The notes: a model not told the origin generated them from the letters alone. Positions 22,895-30,933 are shown, counted from the stretch's first letter. The stretch is DNA of 43,175 nucleotides from JANXUC01 sp043782485 (GCA_043782485.1 JAYWAL010000036.1:1-43175); one strand, 5' to 3'. Program-made: numbers and translations.

Positions 22895-24844
22895 ATGGCT
22901 AAATTCCGTTCTGCGCTGATTCTTCTGTTCTGTCTAGGGCCGACACACGCCCTAGCCGCCGATTCCGGCTGGATTGAAGTGCGCTCTCCGCACTTCGCCG
23001 TCGTCACCGATGCCGGAGAAAAGCGCGGCCACGAAGTCGCTTTCCGCCTCGAGCAAATGCAGCTCGTATTTGCCGGATTTCTGCTCAAGCAGGAGTTGAC
23101 CCGTCCCGTTCCCCTAACCGTCTACGCCTTCCGCAGCGACAAGGACTATTCCGCCCTGGCTCCCCGCCAGGCGGCTGGGCAGGTCCCCTCGGCGGCGTTT
23201 CTGCTCCAGGGCGAAGACCGTGATTTTCTCGTTCTGAATCTGGCCATGACCGAGCCTTGGCGTGCCATCGCCCACGATTTAGCTCACCGCTTCCTGGAAG
23301 GAAATTATCCGACCACCACCTCCTGGTTCGACGAAGGTCTGGCCGAGTATTTTTCCAGCATTCAGCTCGACAATAAGCGCGTTTCCATTGGCGGTGATCC
23401 GGAACTGCTCCCGGAAATGCAGACAGATCTCTTCCAGCATGTCGATCATCCAACCGACCCGCCGAAGCCGCTGACCGATTTCCTCCTCGCCCCCATCTGG
23501 ATCAGCATGACCGACCTGCTGACGATGCACCGCAACGGCCCAGAGGGTACGCACCGAACGATTTTTTACGCCCAGAGTTGGATGACCATCCATTACCTGC
23601 TGGCGCAAAAGAAAATGACGGAAACAGGCGCTTTCTTCGATCTTTTGCAGAATCAGAAAGTGCCGGTCGAGCAGGCCTTGCTGCAAGCCTACGGCATGTC
23701 CAGCAAGCAGTTCGAGCAGGCGGTCAAGGACTATTTCAAAGCGCAGAAGGAACTATTCGCCGCGCGCGATCAGGCGCGAACCTCCACCGGGCAACTCGAC
23801 GTGCTGACCATTCCCCAGCCCATTGAATATCCATCGCCGCTCGACGTGGACGCCGCGCAATATTCCATAACCAGACTGGCCGAGCCAGAGGGCACGGTCG
23901 TACTGGCGGAACTCAAGTCGCGCCTGCCAGAGCATCGTCGCGACGCCCAGGCGGACATTGAAGGCATGATGCAGGCGCTGCCCGAGACCGCCTTGGAGCA
24001 CCGCGCGCTCGGCTGGATCGCCATGGAGACGAAACAGTGGGACCGGGCGCTGGAAGAATTCGCCAAGGCCGTGGAGATGAATCCGAAAGAGTCCTGGTCG
24101 CGCTACTACCTGGCCGTGACCAAGTTCCGCGAGTCGCAGGCCAGGAATTTGCCGGTGAAGGGCTTGGCCAACGCGTTGCTGGATTTACGCGCGACGCTCG
24201 ATTGGTATCCGGATTTTGCCGAGGCGCACAATTTGCTGGGAATGGGGCGCGTGGAGGGCGGCGGAATTTCGTCGGCCATTCTGGCGGAGCAGGAAGCCAT
24301 TCGCCTCAATCCGCGGCATGAGCAATATCAGCTGAATCTGGCGAAAATCTTCATCGAAGCAAAGAAATTCGACGCCGCGCGTGCGCTTTTGGAACATCTG
24401 AAGCTGAGTGCTGATTCCCAAATCGCGGCGGTAGCCAAGCAGCAGGTGAAAGATCTGGAAATTACCCAGAAGTACGGAATCTCTCCCGAGCGCGAGCGCA
24501 TGCAAGCCCAAGCGGCAGCCGAACAGGCCGCCCGTGAAACCGCCCAACAAGCCAAGGACGAAGCCGAGAACCAGCGTCCCGTCGAAGCCGCGCCCGATAA
24601 GCGGCCAATTGTCTTTGCCAAGGGCCGTATCGTCAGCGTGAATTGCTCCCAGGATCCCGAAGCCGTGGTGACGTTCGCCACCGGCAACCGCACCCTCAAG
24701 CTGCGCACCCCCGATCACGCAAAAGTGATTGTCGTAGGCCAAGACAAATTTTCCTGCCGCTGGGAAGGCGTTCGGGCGCAAGCGAACTACAAAGTGGGCA
24801 CCAAGGCTGGCGAAGGCGATTTGGTCACTATTGAGGTGCAGTGA
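22895..24844 (+). CDS. peptidase-MA-like protein with TPR repeats
   Basis: A 649-residue exported protein. From the ATG at 22895 the signal is MAKFRSALILLFCLGPTHAL. Residues about 25-330 resemble the peptidase MA-like (gluzincin) domain: FVVTDAGEKR-type start, then HDLAHRFLEG (127-136) and WFDEGLAEYF (144-153), corresponding to HExxH and the downstream zinc glutamate. The catalytic Glu is Asp128 here. TPR-type helices occupy about 360-520 (WDRALEEFAKAVEMNPKE, FAEAHNLLGMGRVEGGG), followed by an Ala/Glu/Gln coiled-coil (about 540-575) and a C-terminal beta domain with VTFATGNRTLKL. The gene is G/C-rich like its neighbours. It might be a scaffold or a weak protease in the periplasm; the residue change makes activity uncertain. 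Confidence 0.8.
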   Translation: MAKFRSALILLFCLGPTHALAADSGWIEVRSPHFAVVTDAGEKRGHEVAFRLEQMQLVFAGFLLKQELTRPVPLTVYAFRSDKDYSALAPRQAAGQVPSAAFLLQGEDRDFLVLNLAMTEPWRAIAHDLAHRFLEGNYPTTTSWFDEGLAEYFSSIQLDNKRVSIGGDPELLPEMQTDLFQHVDHPTDPPKPLTDFLLAPIWISMTDLLTMHRNGPEGTHRTIFYAQSWMTIHYLLAQKKMTETGAFFDLLQNQKVPVEQALLQAYGMSSKQFEQAVKDYFKAQKELFAARDQARTSTGQLDVLTIPQPIEYPSPLDVDAAQYSITRLAEPEGTVVLAELKSRLPEHRRDAQADIEGMMQALPETALEHRALGWIAMETKQWDRALEEFAKAVEMNPKESWSRYYLAVTKFRESQARNLPVKGLANALLDLRATLDWYPDFAEAHNLLGMGRVEGGGISSAILAEQEAIRLNPRHEQYQLNLAKIFIEAKKFDAARALLEHLKLSADSQIAAVAKQQVKDLEITQKYGISPERERMQAQAAAEQAARETAQQAKDEAENQRPVEAAPDKRPIVFAKGRIVSVNCSQDPEAVVTFATGNRTLKLRTPDHAKVIVVGQDKFSCRWEGVRAQANYKVGTKAGEGDLVTIEVQ

Positions 24845-24848
24845 ACGT

Positions 24849-24923
24849 GGATTGCAGAATGCAGAATTAAGAATGCAATCTGCCTTCCGCCTTTTGCATT
24901 CCGCCTTCTGCCCCCTGCAATCC
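24849..24923. repeat. GGATTGCAG...CTGCAATCC repeat
   Basis: GGATTGCAG at 24849-24857 is the exact inverse of CTGCAATCC at 24915-24923. Between them are several variants of GAATGCA and TTCTGCC, making a low-complexity palindromic block of 75 bases. It lies just after the TPR gene and before sppA. Its translation gives strings rich in Cys, Asn, Ser and Phe that are artefacts. Confidence 0.65.
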
Positions 24924-25002
24924 AAGTGTTCCCTGTCGGTACTCGCAAGCCTGTATCCCTCCAGCTATCCTTAAATCTGATAGATAGCTTCTCCGGAGTC
25001 CC

Positions 25003-26784
25003 ATGAAAAAGTCCATCGTCCGTTTCCTCGCCTGGTTCGGCGCCGCCGTCATCGTCTATTCCATCTATTTCGCCATCATGTTGAACTATCGGCGCTCCGT
25101 GCCGTCGAAGACGATTCTGGAAATGAATCTCCAGAGCCAGATGATCGAAGACGCTCCGGACTCGGCAGTGGCCAAGTACATGCTGTCCGACCGCCCCCGC
25201 GTGCGCGATATCGTGGATGCGCTCGACCGCGGAGCCAAAGACGATCACGTGGCCGGCCTCGTGGCCACCATCAGCGCCGCTCCCATGGGCATGGCCGAAG
25301 CTCAGGAGGTCCGCGACGCCGTGTTCCGCTTCCGCGCCAAAAAGAAGTTTGCCATTGCCTATTCGGAAACCTTCGGCGAATTCGGCCCCGGCAACGGCTC
25401 TTACTACGTCGCCACCGCGTTTGATCAAATCTACCTCCAGCCCTCAGGCGACGTAGGTCTAACCGGCCTAATGATTGAGACCCAATTCCTGAAAGGAACC
25501 CTCGACAAGCTGGGCGTCAAGTTCCACGGCGACCATCGTTACGAATATAAAAATGCCTTCAACATTTACACCGAAACGCAATACACCGCCGCGCATAAGG
25601 AAGCCAACAGCAAGGTCATGAATTCCTGGTTTGGCCAGATGAAGGCTGGCATTTGCGACGCCCGTCATCTCGATCCAGCGCAATTCGACGCTCTGGTTGA
25701 CAAGGGACCCTTCCTCGGCAAAGAAGCGCTGGACGCCAAACTGGTGGATGGCATGGCCTATCGCGATGAGGTCTACGCGCAAGCCAAGGACAAAGCTGGC
25801 AGCGGCGCGGAATTGCTCTATCTACCCGAATATCTCTATCGCGCGGGCCGTCCCCATGACAGCGGAAAAACCGTGGCGCTCATTTATGGCGTGGGCCAGG
25901 TGATGCGCGGCAAAAGCGATTTCAGCCCCGTCAACGGCAGCGTGACCATGGGTTCCGAGACGGTGGCGGGCGCCTTCCGTACCGCCATCGACGACAAAGA
26001 CGTCAAGGCAATATTGTTCCGCGTGGATAGCCCCGGCGGCTCCTACGTTGCTTCGGACACCATTTACCGCGAAGTTCTCCGCGCCCGCAATGCAGGCAAG
26101 CCGGTAATCGTCTCCATGGGCAACCTCGCCGGCTCGGGCGGATATTTTGTCGCCATGGCCGCCGACAAGATCGTAGCCGAGCCAGGCACCATCACCGCAT
26201 CCATCGGCGTGCTCGGCGGAAAAATGTATGCGGCCGCATTCTGGAACAAGCTCGGCCTCTCGCATGATGAAATTCACACCTCGCAAAACGCCACCATGTT
26301 TACCACCACCCATGACTACAACGACACGGAATGGTTGCGCTTTGAAGCCTGGCTGGATCGCGTTTACCTCGACTTCACCGCCAAGGTCGCCGAAGGCCGC
26401 CACCTCCCCAAAGAAAAGGTTCTGCAAATCGCCAAAGGCCGCATCTGGACCGGTGAAGACGCCAAGGCCATCGGCTTGGTCGACGAGCTCGGAGGCTTCG
26501 ACACCGCCCTCCAGGAGGTCAAAAAATCCATCAACGTGCCCGCAACTGACGAAGTAAAGCTAACGCTCTTTCCCAAGCGCAAAAAGCTCTACGAACTGTT
26601 CCTACCCAGCGACGCCGATAACAGCGAGAAGGAAGCGTCCGCGCAAGCCATGGCCGCCATGTTCCAGGCCATGCAGCCCGTGGCCAGGAAGCTGCAAACG
26701 CTCGGCATTACCAACGACAGCGGCCGCAGCCAGGACCGCGGCGAGAATGTCCTCACCATGCCGGAGATTGACGCGCAACCTTAG
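25003..26784 (+). CDS. sppA: signal peptide peptidase SppA, 67-kDa type
   Basis: A 593-residue membrane protease that clears cleaved signal peptides. An N-terminal transmembrane helix (FLAWFGAAVIVYSIYFAIML) anchors it. Two tandem S49 domains are present: the N-terminal one carries the general-base lysine (Lys183 in HRYEYKNAFN) and the C-terminal one the nucleophile (Ser378 in MGNLAGSGGYFVAMAADKI), the split Ser-Lys dyad known from E. coli SppA. RVDSPGGSYVASD and ITASIGVLGGK are further family segments. The start ATG has CCGGAG four bases upstream. The C-terminal tail after about 540 (LFLPSDADNSEKEASAQ) is low-complexity. Confidence 0.95.
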   Translation: MKKSIVRFLAWFGAAVIVYSIYFAIMLNYRRSVPSKTILEMNLQSQMIEDAPDSAVAKYMLSDRPRVRDIVDALDRGAKDDHVAGLVATISAAPMGMAEAQEVRDAVFRFRAKKKFAIAYSETFGEFGPGNGSYYVATAFDQIYLQPSGDVGLTGLMIETQFLKGTLDKLGVKFHGDHRYEYKNAFNIYTETQYTAAHKEANSKVMNSWFGQMKAGICDARHLDPAQFDALVDKGPFLGKEALDAKLVDGMAYRDEVYAQAKDKAGSGAELLYLPEYLYRAGRPHDSGKTVALIYGVGQVMRGKSDFSPVNGSVTMGSETVAGAFRTAIDDKDVKAILFRVDSPGGSYVASDTIYREVLRARNAGKPVIVSMGNLAGSGGYFVAMAADKIVAEPGTITASIGVLGGKMYAAAFWNKLGLSHDEIHTSQNATMFTTTHDYNDTEWLRFEAWLDRVYLDFTAKVAEGRHLPKEKVLQIAKGRIWTGEDAKAIGLVDELGGFDTALQEVKKSINVPATDEVKLTLFPKRKKLYELFLPSDADNSEKEASAQAMAAMFQAMQPVARKLQTLGITNDSGRSQDRGENVLTMPEIDAQP

Positions 26785-26932
26785 CAGCCCGTGGTGAAAC
26801 TAAGAGTGGTGAAACTAAGAGTGGTGAAACTAGGATTTGTATCAGGCCACGGCTTCCGCCGTGCCGTCAGTCCCGTATTGCCAGTCGCCTTTAGGCGCTG
26901 TGATTTAGAAATTTGATTTTCACCATGGGCTG
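26785..26932. repeat. 148-bp element with 15-bp terminal inverted repeats
   Basis: The left end CAGCCCGTGGTGAAA (26785-26799) and the right end TTTCACCATGGGCTG (26918-26932) pair with one mismatch; they correspond to the ends of the 13785 element. Inside are three tandem copies of a 15-base unit GTGGTGAAACTAAGA (26791-26835), then GGATTTGTATCAGGCCACGG with a GCCACGGCTTCCGCCGTGCC hairpin and a GTCGCCTTTAGGCGC module. It begins directly after the sppA stop. The gap from 26785 to 27102 holds this element and the array at 26977, and no gene. Confidence 0.85.
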
Positions 26933-26976
26933 TTCGCTTTGCTTCTTGCACCTGAAAGGCTGTAAGCTACCCGAAC

Positions 26977-27060
26977 CAAGTTGTGTCAAAAACGAAGTTG
27001 TGTCAAAAACGAAGTTGTGTCAAAAACCAAGTTGTGTCAAAAACCAAGTTCTTTCACCAA
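26977..27060. repeat. 17-bp tandem repeat upstream of the methyltransferase gene
   Basis: Four full copies of a 17-base unit (C/G)AAGTTGTGTCAAAAAC start at 26977, 26994, 27011 and 27028, with a fifth degenerate copy at 27045 (CAAGTTCTTTCACC). The last copy ends 43 bases before the methyltransferase ATG and about 25 bases before its ribosome site, so the array lies in the promoter or 5' leader. Each unit contains TTGTGTCAAA, AT-rich relative to surrounding DNA. Confidence 0.85.
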
Positions 27061-27102
27061 CTTCGGCGGCAGCGCATTTTGGGCGTGGAGAGGCCTTCAC
27101 TA

Positions 27103-27711
27103 ATGGCAAGACCCAGTAGTCACCGCGCAGGTCATCGGATCCCACCGCGTCCAATTTCTCCTATGGCTTTGTTCACGCGGAATTTATTTCGCCATCCCAC
27201 CATGCTGGGCGCCGTCGTCCCATGCTCGCCCTTCCTCATCAATGACATGCTCGCCTCCGTCGATTGGAAGCGCGCCAAAGTCGTGGTCGAATACGGTCCC
27301 GGCATCGGCAACATCACCGAGCAAATCCTGAAGCGCCTCTCTCCGGATGCCACGCTGATCGTCATCGAGCTCAATCAGGAGTTTGCCGACTACCTGCGCC
27401 AACGCGTGCGAGATCCCCGCGTGCATCTGGTGCAAACCTCAGCCTCGCATATTCGCGAAGTCCTCGCAGGCTTGGGCCTGCCCCACGCGGACTACATCAT
27501 TTCCAGCCTGCCGTTCGGCGCCATGCCCGAGTCGGTGCGTCTGCACATCATGCGCGAAACCCGAAGCGCCCTCCGCGCCGATGGCGTTTTCGTGGCCTAC
27601 CAGTATTCCGGCGTCATGTTGCCCTGCTTGCGGTCCTGCTTCCGCTCCGTGGAGCAAGGGTTCCAGCCCTTGAACATCCCGCCAGCGCGAATTTTCTCCT
27701 GCACGCCCTAG
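27103..27711 (+). CDS. PmtA-like class I SAM-dependent methyltransferase
   Basis: A 202-residue methyltransferase. The SAM-binding motif I is VVEYGPGIGNITEQIL (about 61-76), followed by ATLIVIELNQEFADYL with the acidic ribose contact. The ADYIISSLPFGAMPES segment replaces the motif IV of DNA/RNA adenine methylases and resembles the SGLPL-type motif of bacterial phosphatidylethanolamine N-methyltransferase PmtA. PmtA converts phosphatidylethanolamine to its methylated derivatives; that substrate is inference here, since rRNA-methylase-like relatives share the fold. I set the start at ATG 27103, where GGAGAGG lies nine bases upstream; ATG 27163 (MALFTRNLF) would also fit. A tandem repeat lies just upstream. 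Confidence 0.75.
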   Translation: MARPSSHRAGHRIPPRPISPMALFTRNLFRHPTMLGAVVPCSPFLINDMLASVDWKRAKVVVEYGPGIGNITEQILKRLSPDATLIVIELNQEFADYLRQRVRDPRVHLVQTSASHIREVLAGLGLPHADYIISSLPFGAMPESVRLHIMRETRSALRADGVFVAYQYSGVMLPCLRSCFRSVEQGFQPLNIPPARIFSCTP

Positions 27712-27834
27712 CAGCCCGGCGACACAGCCCTAAAAATTGAGGGGCTTCAGAGAGTGCTTGAGAACTCCTTGCCAATGCCAGCTCTAAAAATTGACCCGCT
27801 TCAGCCCCCGAGCGTCGTTCTGGAACTCTCAGCT
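27712..27834. repeat. fragment of the hairpin-module repeat family
   Basis: Directly after the methyltransferase stop: CAGCCCGGCGACACAGCCC, TAAAAATTGAGGGGCTTCAG, AGAGTGCTTGAGAACTCCTT, GCCAATGCCAG and a further TAAAAATTGA. These are rearranged pieces of the tandem unit at 29351-29766. The segment separates the methyltransferase from the convergent CreD-like gene. Confidence 0.7.
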
Positions 27835-29097
27835 TTACTTCCACTTCCCCAGCGCACCCATCGCCGCCAACTTTTCCCGCCAGTTGATGCGGCCCGTCAT
27901 CTGCATCACGGCAAACAGCGTAAGGATCGACCCGATCGTGATGGCCAGCCCGGTAAACCCTTTAAAGAAAAACGCATAAGAAAATAGAACCAGATAGAGA
28001 AACTGCGCCCCTCCCGCCTCCACCGCCGCAAAGCGCATCCCCACCACCAGGCGCAGGTAGCTGACCACCAAAAAAACAGAGACCACCGAGCAGATCACGA
28101 ACGCCCAGTGAATCGAAATGTGATCCACCAGATACGCCAGCAGCAGGTGAAAAGCAAAAAACGCCGTGGCTAGAAAGAAATAGTTCATCGGATGTAGGTC
28201 AATGTCGCGCAGCGTCGTCAGGATGAACATCAGAAAGAAAAAGAAAAACAGCGAGACCGGCGCAAAGAAGCTGATTTCGCCAGCCAGGGGTCCAGGTTGC
28301 AGTTTTTCCGGCATCGCCATGCCAATTTGCAACCCGGACAGCAGATTCTTGTAGTTCCACGCCAAATCCCAGCCCGCCGCGGTCTCATGTTTTTCCGTCG
28401 GCGAGAGCGTATTCTGCGGGAAATCAATCGCCCCGAAATTGGTGTGCATCATCAGCGCAAAGTCCTTTACCTGCGACACCGAGTTGTCGCCGCCGGTCCC
28501 CGAGAAGCGATAGTTCCAGCTATCCAAGCCCTGCGAGCGATAGGCGAAGGTGAGCACGCTCGACTTGCCCGCGGGAAGCGTAGCCAGGGCAGTGGCGTGC
28601 CCGGCACCCGTGGTGATGGCAGCGGCATGGCCGTCAATCAGAACGGTAAGGTCGTCGTAGATCGCCTGAGCGGCAGGGAAGTCCAGCAGGAAGGTGACGC
28701 TTTCTTCCTCCGCCGTGTCGTTCCGAAACGTATACAAGCCGGAAAAATTCACCGCGTACGTGGAATACCATAGCAGCCCCTTTTGGCGATGCTCCAGGTT
28801 CAGCTGGACATCCACGCGCGAGCTTTCCAGCGGCAGCGGGTGCTCGATCTGTTCCGTCACGTCGCGCGAGATGGTCTTCCCGTCTTCCGAGTGGAATTCC
28901 GTTTTCACCTGCGAGACGGAGTAAGAAGCCGACGGCGGAACCTGAGTTTGCGGCGTGCCCCAGTTGCTGGCGACCGCTCCCGAAAGACTGCCGCTCCTCG
29001 GCGAGTAGGTGCGCGAGAAAATGGTCCCGCCCAGAATGCCCCAGGCAATGGCGGTGCAAACAAAAATGAACACAATAGCGGCAATGCGCTTCAGCAT
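27835..29097 (-). CDS. CreD-like inner-membrane protein
   Basis: A 420-residue membrane protein. From the ATG at 29097, which has GGAGGAG just upstream, one N-terminal helix (RIAAIVFIFVCTAIAWGIL) is followed by a large non-cytoplasmic region (about 30-270), then five to six helices to the end: SFFAPVSLFFFFFLMFIL, YFFLATAFFAFHLLLAYLV, AFVICSVVSVFLVVSYLRLV, FLYLVLFSYAFFFKGFTGLA, ITIGSILTLFAVMQMTGR. The last part matches the C-terminal half of CreD (cell envelope integrity protein of the Cre regulon) in pattern. No creBC two-component genes lie beside it. The role in E. coli is itself unclear. Low identity is expected, so I keep no gene symbol. Confidence 0.7.
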   Translation of the reverse strand: MLKRIAAIVFIFVCTAIAWGILGGTIFSRTYSPRSGSLSGAVASNWGTPQTQVPPSASYSVSQVKTEFHSEDGKTISRDVTEQIEHPLPLESSRVDVQLNLEHRQKGLLWYSTYAVNFSGLYTFRNDTAEEESVTFLLDFPAAQAIYDDLTVLIDGHAAAITTGAGHATALATLPAGKSSVLTFAYRSQGLDSWNYRFSGTGGDNSVSQVKDFALMMHTNFGAIDFPQNTLSPTEKHETAAGWDLAWNYKNLLSGLQIGMAMPEKLQPGPLAGEISFFAPVSLFFFFFLMFILTTLRDIDLHPMNYFFLATAFFAFHLLLAYLVDHISIHWAFVICSVVSVFLVVSYLRLVVGMRFAAVEAGGAQFLYLVLFSYAFFFKGFTGLAITIGSILTLFAVMQMTGRINWREKLAAMGALGKWK

Positions 29098-29193
29098 CAG
29101 GCTCCTCCAGAACGCAAAGGTAGTGTACATGAAGTACTTTGTATTGCAAAGTAATATTTCGGGAGGGGAAGCGAGAGGGAAGCTAGGATTGCC

Positions 29194-29865
29194 CCAATGG
29201 AGGCGGGCGGCCCCGCCCGTGCTCAGCCAAAAGCCCCATATCAGCGCACGCCCTCAGGGGAACGCCAAACACCTGCCGCCTTTACCGGCTGCCGAAGAAT
29301 CGATTGAGCCACCGCTTTTGGGCGGGCGCAGCTCTGGCGTCGCAGCACCTCAGAGAGTGCATGAGAACTCCCTTGCAAATGCCAGGCACCGTAGCAGCGG
29401 GCTTCAGCCCGGCGACACCGCCCTAAAAATTGAGGGTCAGCCCCCGCGGTCACGGTAGAGCCGCGCTTCCGCGCCGCGTTACGGACCCCCAAGGAATTGG
29501 GGCCTCAGAGAGTGCGTGAGAACTCCTTGCCAATGCCGGGCACGGTAGCACCGGGCTTCAGCCCGGTGAAACAGCCCTGAAAATTGAGGGGCTTCAGCCC
29601 CCGCGGTCACGGTAGCGCCGCGCTTCCGCGCCGCGTTACGGCCCCCCCAAGGAATTGGGGCCTCAGAGAGTGCGTGAGAACTCCTTGCCAATGCCAGGCA
29701 CGGTAGCACCGGGCTTCAGCCCGGTGACACCGCCCTGAAAATTGAGGGGCTTCAGCCCCCGCGGTAAGGGGTCGATCTGCGAACCATGACTTTTTCAGCA
29801 GCCTGTTTACGCCCCGCGATTTGGGAATGTGAGCTTCACCACGGGTCGCTGGCTAGGGAAGCTCT
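29194..29865. repeat. tandem 155-158-bp repeats and flanking modules
   Basis: Two full copies and a partial third of a long unit start at 29351, 29506 and 29664 (periods 155 and 158). Each begins CAGAGAGTGCRTGAGAACTC and contains, in order, GGCACSGTAGCASCGGGCTT, CAGCCCGGTGA, CTGAAAATTGAGGGGCTTCA, GCCCCCGCGGTCACGG, GCGCTTCCGCGCCGCGTTAC and CCAAGGAATTGGGGC. The third copy changes after GCCCCCGCGGTAAGGGG into the standard end module with TTTTTCAGCAGCCTGTTTAC. Before the array, at 29196-29223, is a CAATGGAGGCGGGCGGCCCC copy related to 36366. No gene is supported in the 790-base gap 29098-29887. Confidence 0.85.
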
Positions 29866-29887
29866 GATTGAATTGAATCGACGAAGA

Positions 29888-30403
29888 CTAGTCAAAGTCT
29901 CCCGAGCCTTCACACACCTTCGCCAGCTTCTGCGTCGACAGCGTCCACCCGTGCTCGTGCTTGCCGCGAGACTCCGCCGTGGCAAAGCGCTCGTGCGTCA
30001 GGGTCATCTCCGTGCCCCCTTCCACATCGCGCAACGCTACCGTGACCAGAGTTTCCTCAGTCGGGTCCCAGTCGCCTTTCCAGGTAAAGGACAACAGCTC
30101 GTTTGGCACCAGTTTCGTATAGACGCCGCTGGCCACAGCCGTCCGGCTTGTGTCGCTGTCCGTGGCGTTGCCTTCACACGCCGCCGCCGAGCCCTCCATC
30201 TGGATGCGGTAGGCCCCGCCCACGCGCAGCTCGGTGGCGGCGCTGGGCACAGTCATATTCCCGGGGCCAAACCACTGCCGCAGGATTTCCGGCTTCGTCC
30301 AGGCCTCGTAAACGCGTTGCCGCGTCGCTGGGATCACGCGCCGTACTTGTAGTTGCAGGTTCGCGCCCTGCTCAAGAACACTCATCGCTTCACTGGGACT
30401 CAT
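29888..30403 (-). CDS. SRPBCC/AHSA1 family protein paired with ArsR regulator
   Basis: A 171-residue START/Bet v1-like protein of the AHSA1 (activator of Hsp90 ATPase homolog) group. Visible marks are the strand and helix VRRVIPATRQRVYEAWTKPEILRQWFGPG, then GGAYRIQMEGS, LSFTWKGDWDPTEETLVTV, TEMTLTHERFA and a final helix HGWTLSTQKLAKV. Such proteins have a hydrophobic cavity and probably bind small lipids or aromatic ligands. I set the start at the ATG with first base 30403, with GAGGAG seven bases upstream; an ATG five codons earlier overlaps that site. It follows the arsR stop by about 25 bases, and ArsR/AHSA1 gene pairs are common, so both are likely one operon. Confidence 0.88.
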   Translation of the reverse strand: MSPSEAMSVLEQGANLQLQVRRVIPATRQRVYEAWTKPEILRQWFGPGNMTVPSAATELRVGGAYRIQMEGSAAACEGNATDSDTSRTAVASGVYTKLVPNELLSFTWKGDWDPTEETLVTVALRDVEGGTEMTLTHERFATAESRGKHEHGWTLSTQKLAKVCEGSGDFD

Positions 30404-30428
30404 CGGTTTTCTCCTCATTCGTTATTCG

Positions 30429-30776
30429 TTATTCGCTTTTCGCGGGATCTGGGTTCTCTTGCAGGTGTTTCTGGAGCGCGTCCAACTGTTTGTTCCAGAA
30501 TTGATGATAATAAGCCAGCCATTGCTCCGCTGGCTCCAGCGTTGCCGGGTTCGTTCGTACCATTTGGAAGCTCCCTTGCCGTTCGCGCCGAATCAGGTCC
30601 GCCGCCTCCAGCACCTTCAAGTGCTTCGAAACCGCTGCCAAAGACATGCGATACGGCTTGGCAATTTCCCCCACCGTCTTCTTGCGTCCCGCCACGTCTC
30701 GCAGGATCGATCTTCGCGTCGAATCCGAAAGTGCGTGAAAGATGGAGTCGAGCTGCGCAGTTTGCGTGTTAACCAT
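30429..30776 (-). CDS. ArsR-family transcriptional regulator
   Basis: A 115-residue winged-helix regulator. The N-terminus MVNTQTAQLDSIFHALSDST leads into RRSILRDVAGRKKTVGEIAK and the recognition helix MSLAAVSKHLKVLEAADLI, followed by RRERQGSFQMVRTNP (the wing). The C-terminal helix AEQWLAYYHQFWNKQLDALQ has no cysteines, so a metal-sensing role through a typical ArsR cysteine pair is unlikely. It is the pattern of SRPBCC-linked ArsR proteins. I chose the ATG at 30776, inside a perfect palindrome; an open frame to 30896 upstream lacks homology and crosses the promoter. Together with the promoter described here, the gene appears autoregulated and translated without a leader. Confidence 0.9.
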   Translation of the reverse strand: MVNTQTAQLDSIFHALSDSTRRSILRDVAGRKKTVGEIAKPYRMSLAAVSKHLKVLEAADLIRRERQGSFQMVRTNPATLEPAEQWLAYYHQFWNKQLDALQKHLQENPDPAKSE

Positions 30777-30782
30777 ATGGTT
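30771..30782. promoter_or_regulatory. ArsR operator, downstream copy over the start codon
   Basis: AACCATATGGTT is a perfect 12-bp palindrome containing the arsR ATG. A second copy lies exactly 40 bases away (30811). Position over the start and repeat upstream fit autorepression. Confidence 0.75.
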
Positions 30783-30783
30783 G

Positions 30784-30812
30784 AATGTACCCCACCCCGC
30801 CACTCTTGTCAA
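30784..30812 (-). promoter_or_regulatory. arsR promoter, consensus -35 and 17-base spacer
   Basis: On the minus strand: -35 TTGACA (30812-30807), spacer of 17, -10 TACATT (30789-30784). The ATG of arsR begins seven bases after the -10, which is where transcription would start, so the mRNA is predicted to be leaderless. Confidence 0.8.
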
Positions 30813-30822
30813 CCAAATGGTT
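30811..30822. promoter_or_regulatory. ArsR operator, upstream copy overlapping the -35
   Basis: AACCAAATGGTT matches the downstream operator at 11 of 12 positions and shares two bases with the TTGACA -35 element. The flanking bases TTAAATG (here) and TTGAATG (downstream copy) are also similar, extending the match. Confidence 0.75.
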
Positions 30823-30933
30823 AAATGCAATCTCCAAAGGGACATGCCCGCCCTCCCTCCCCGCCCGTCTTTAGGTTTGCTCATCTCACCGCCCACCCCT
30901 CAAGCACTCTCCCCCCCAGCCGATATTTCCCGC

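Noticed and set aside
30777..30896. 40-residue N-terminal extension of ArsR
   Set aside because: It crosses the consensus promoter and operators and lacks ArsR similarity.
30742..30933. 64-residue N-terminal extension of the ethylene-receptor-like kinase
   Set aside because: It overlaps the arsR start and promoter on the other strand and is Pro-rich and non-conserved in appearance; the hydrophobic start fits ATG 30934.
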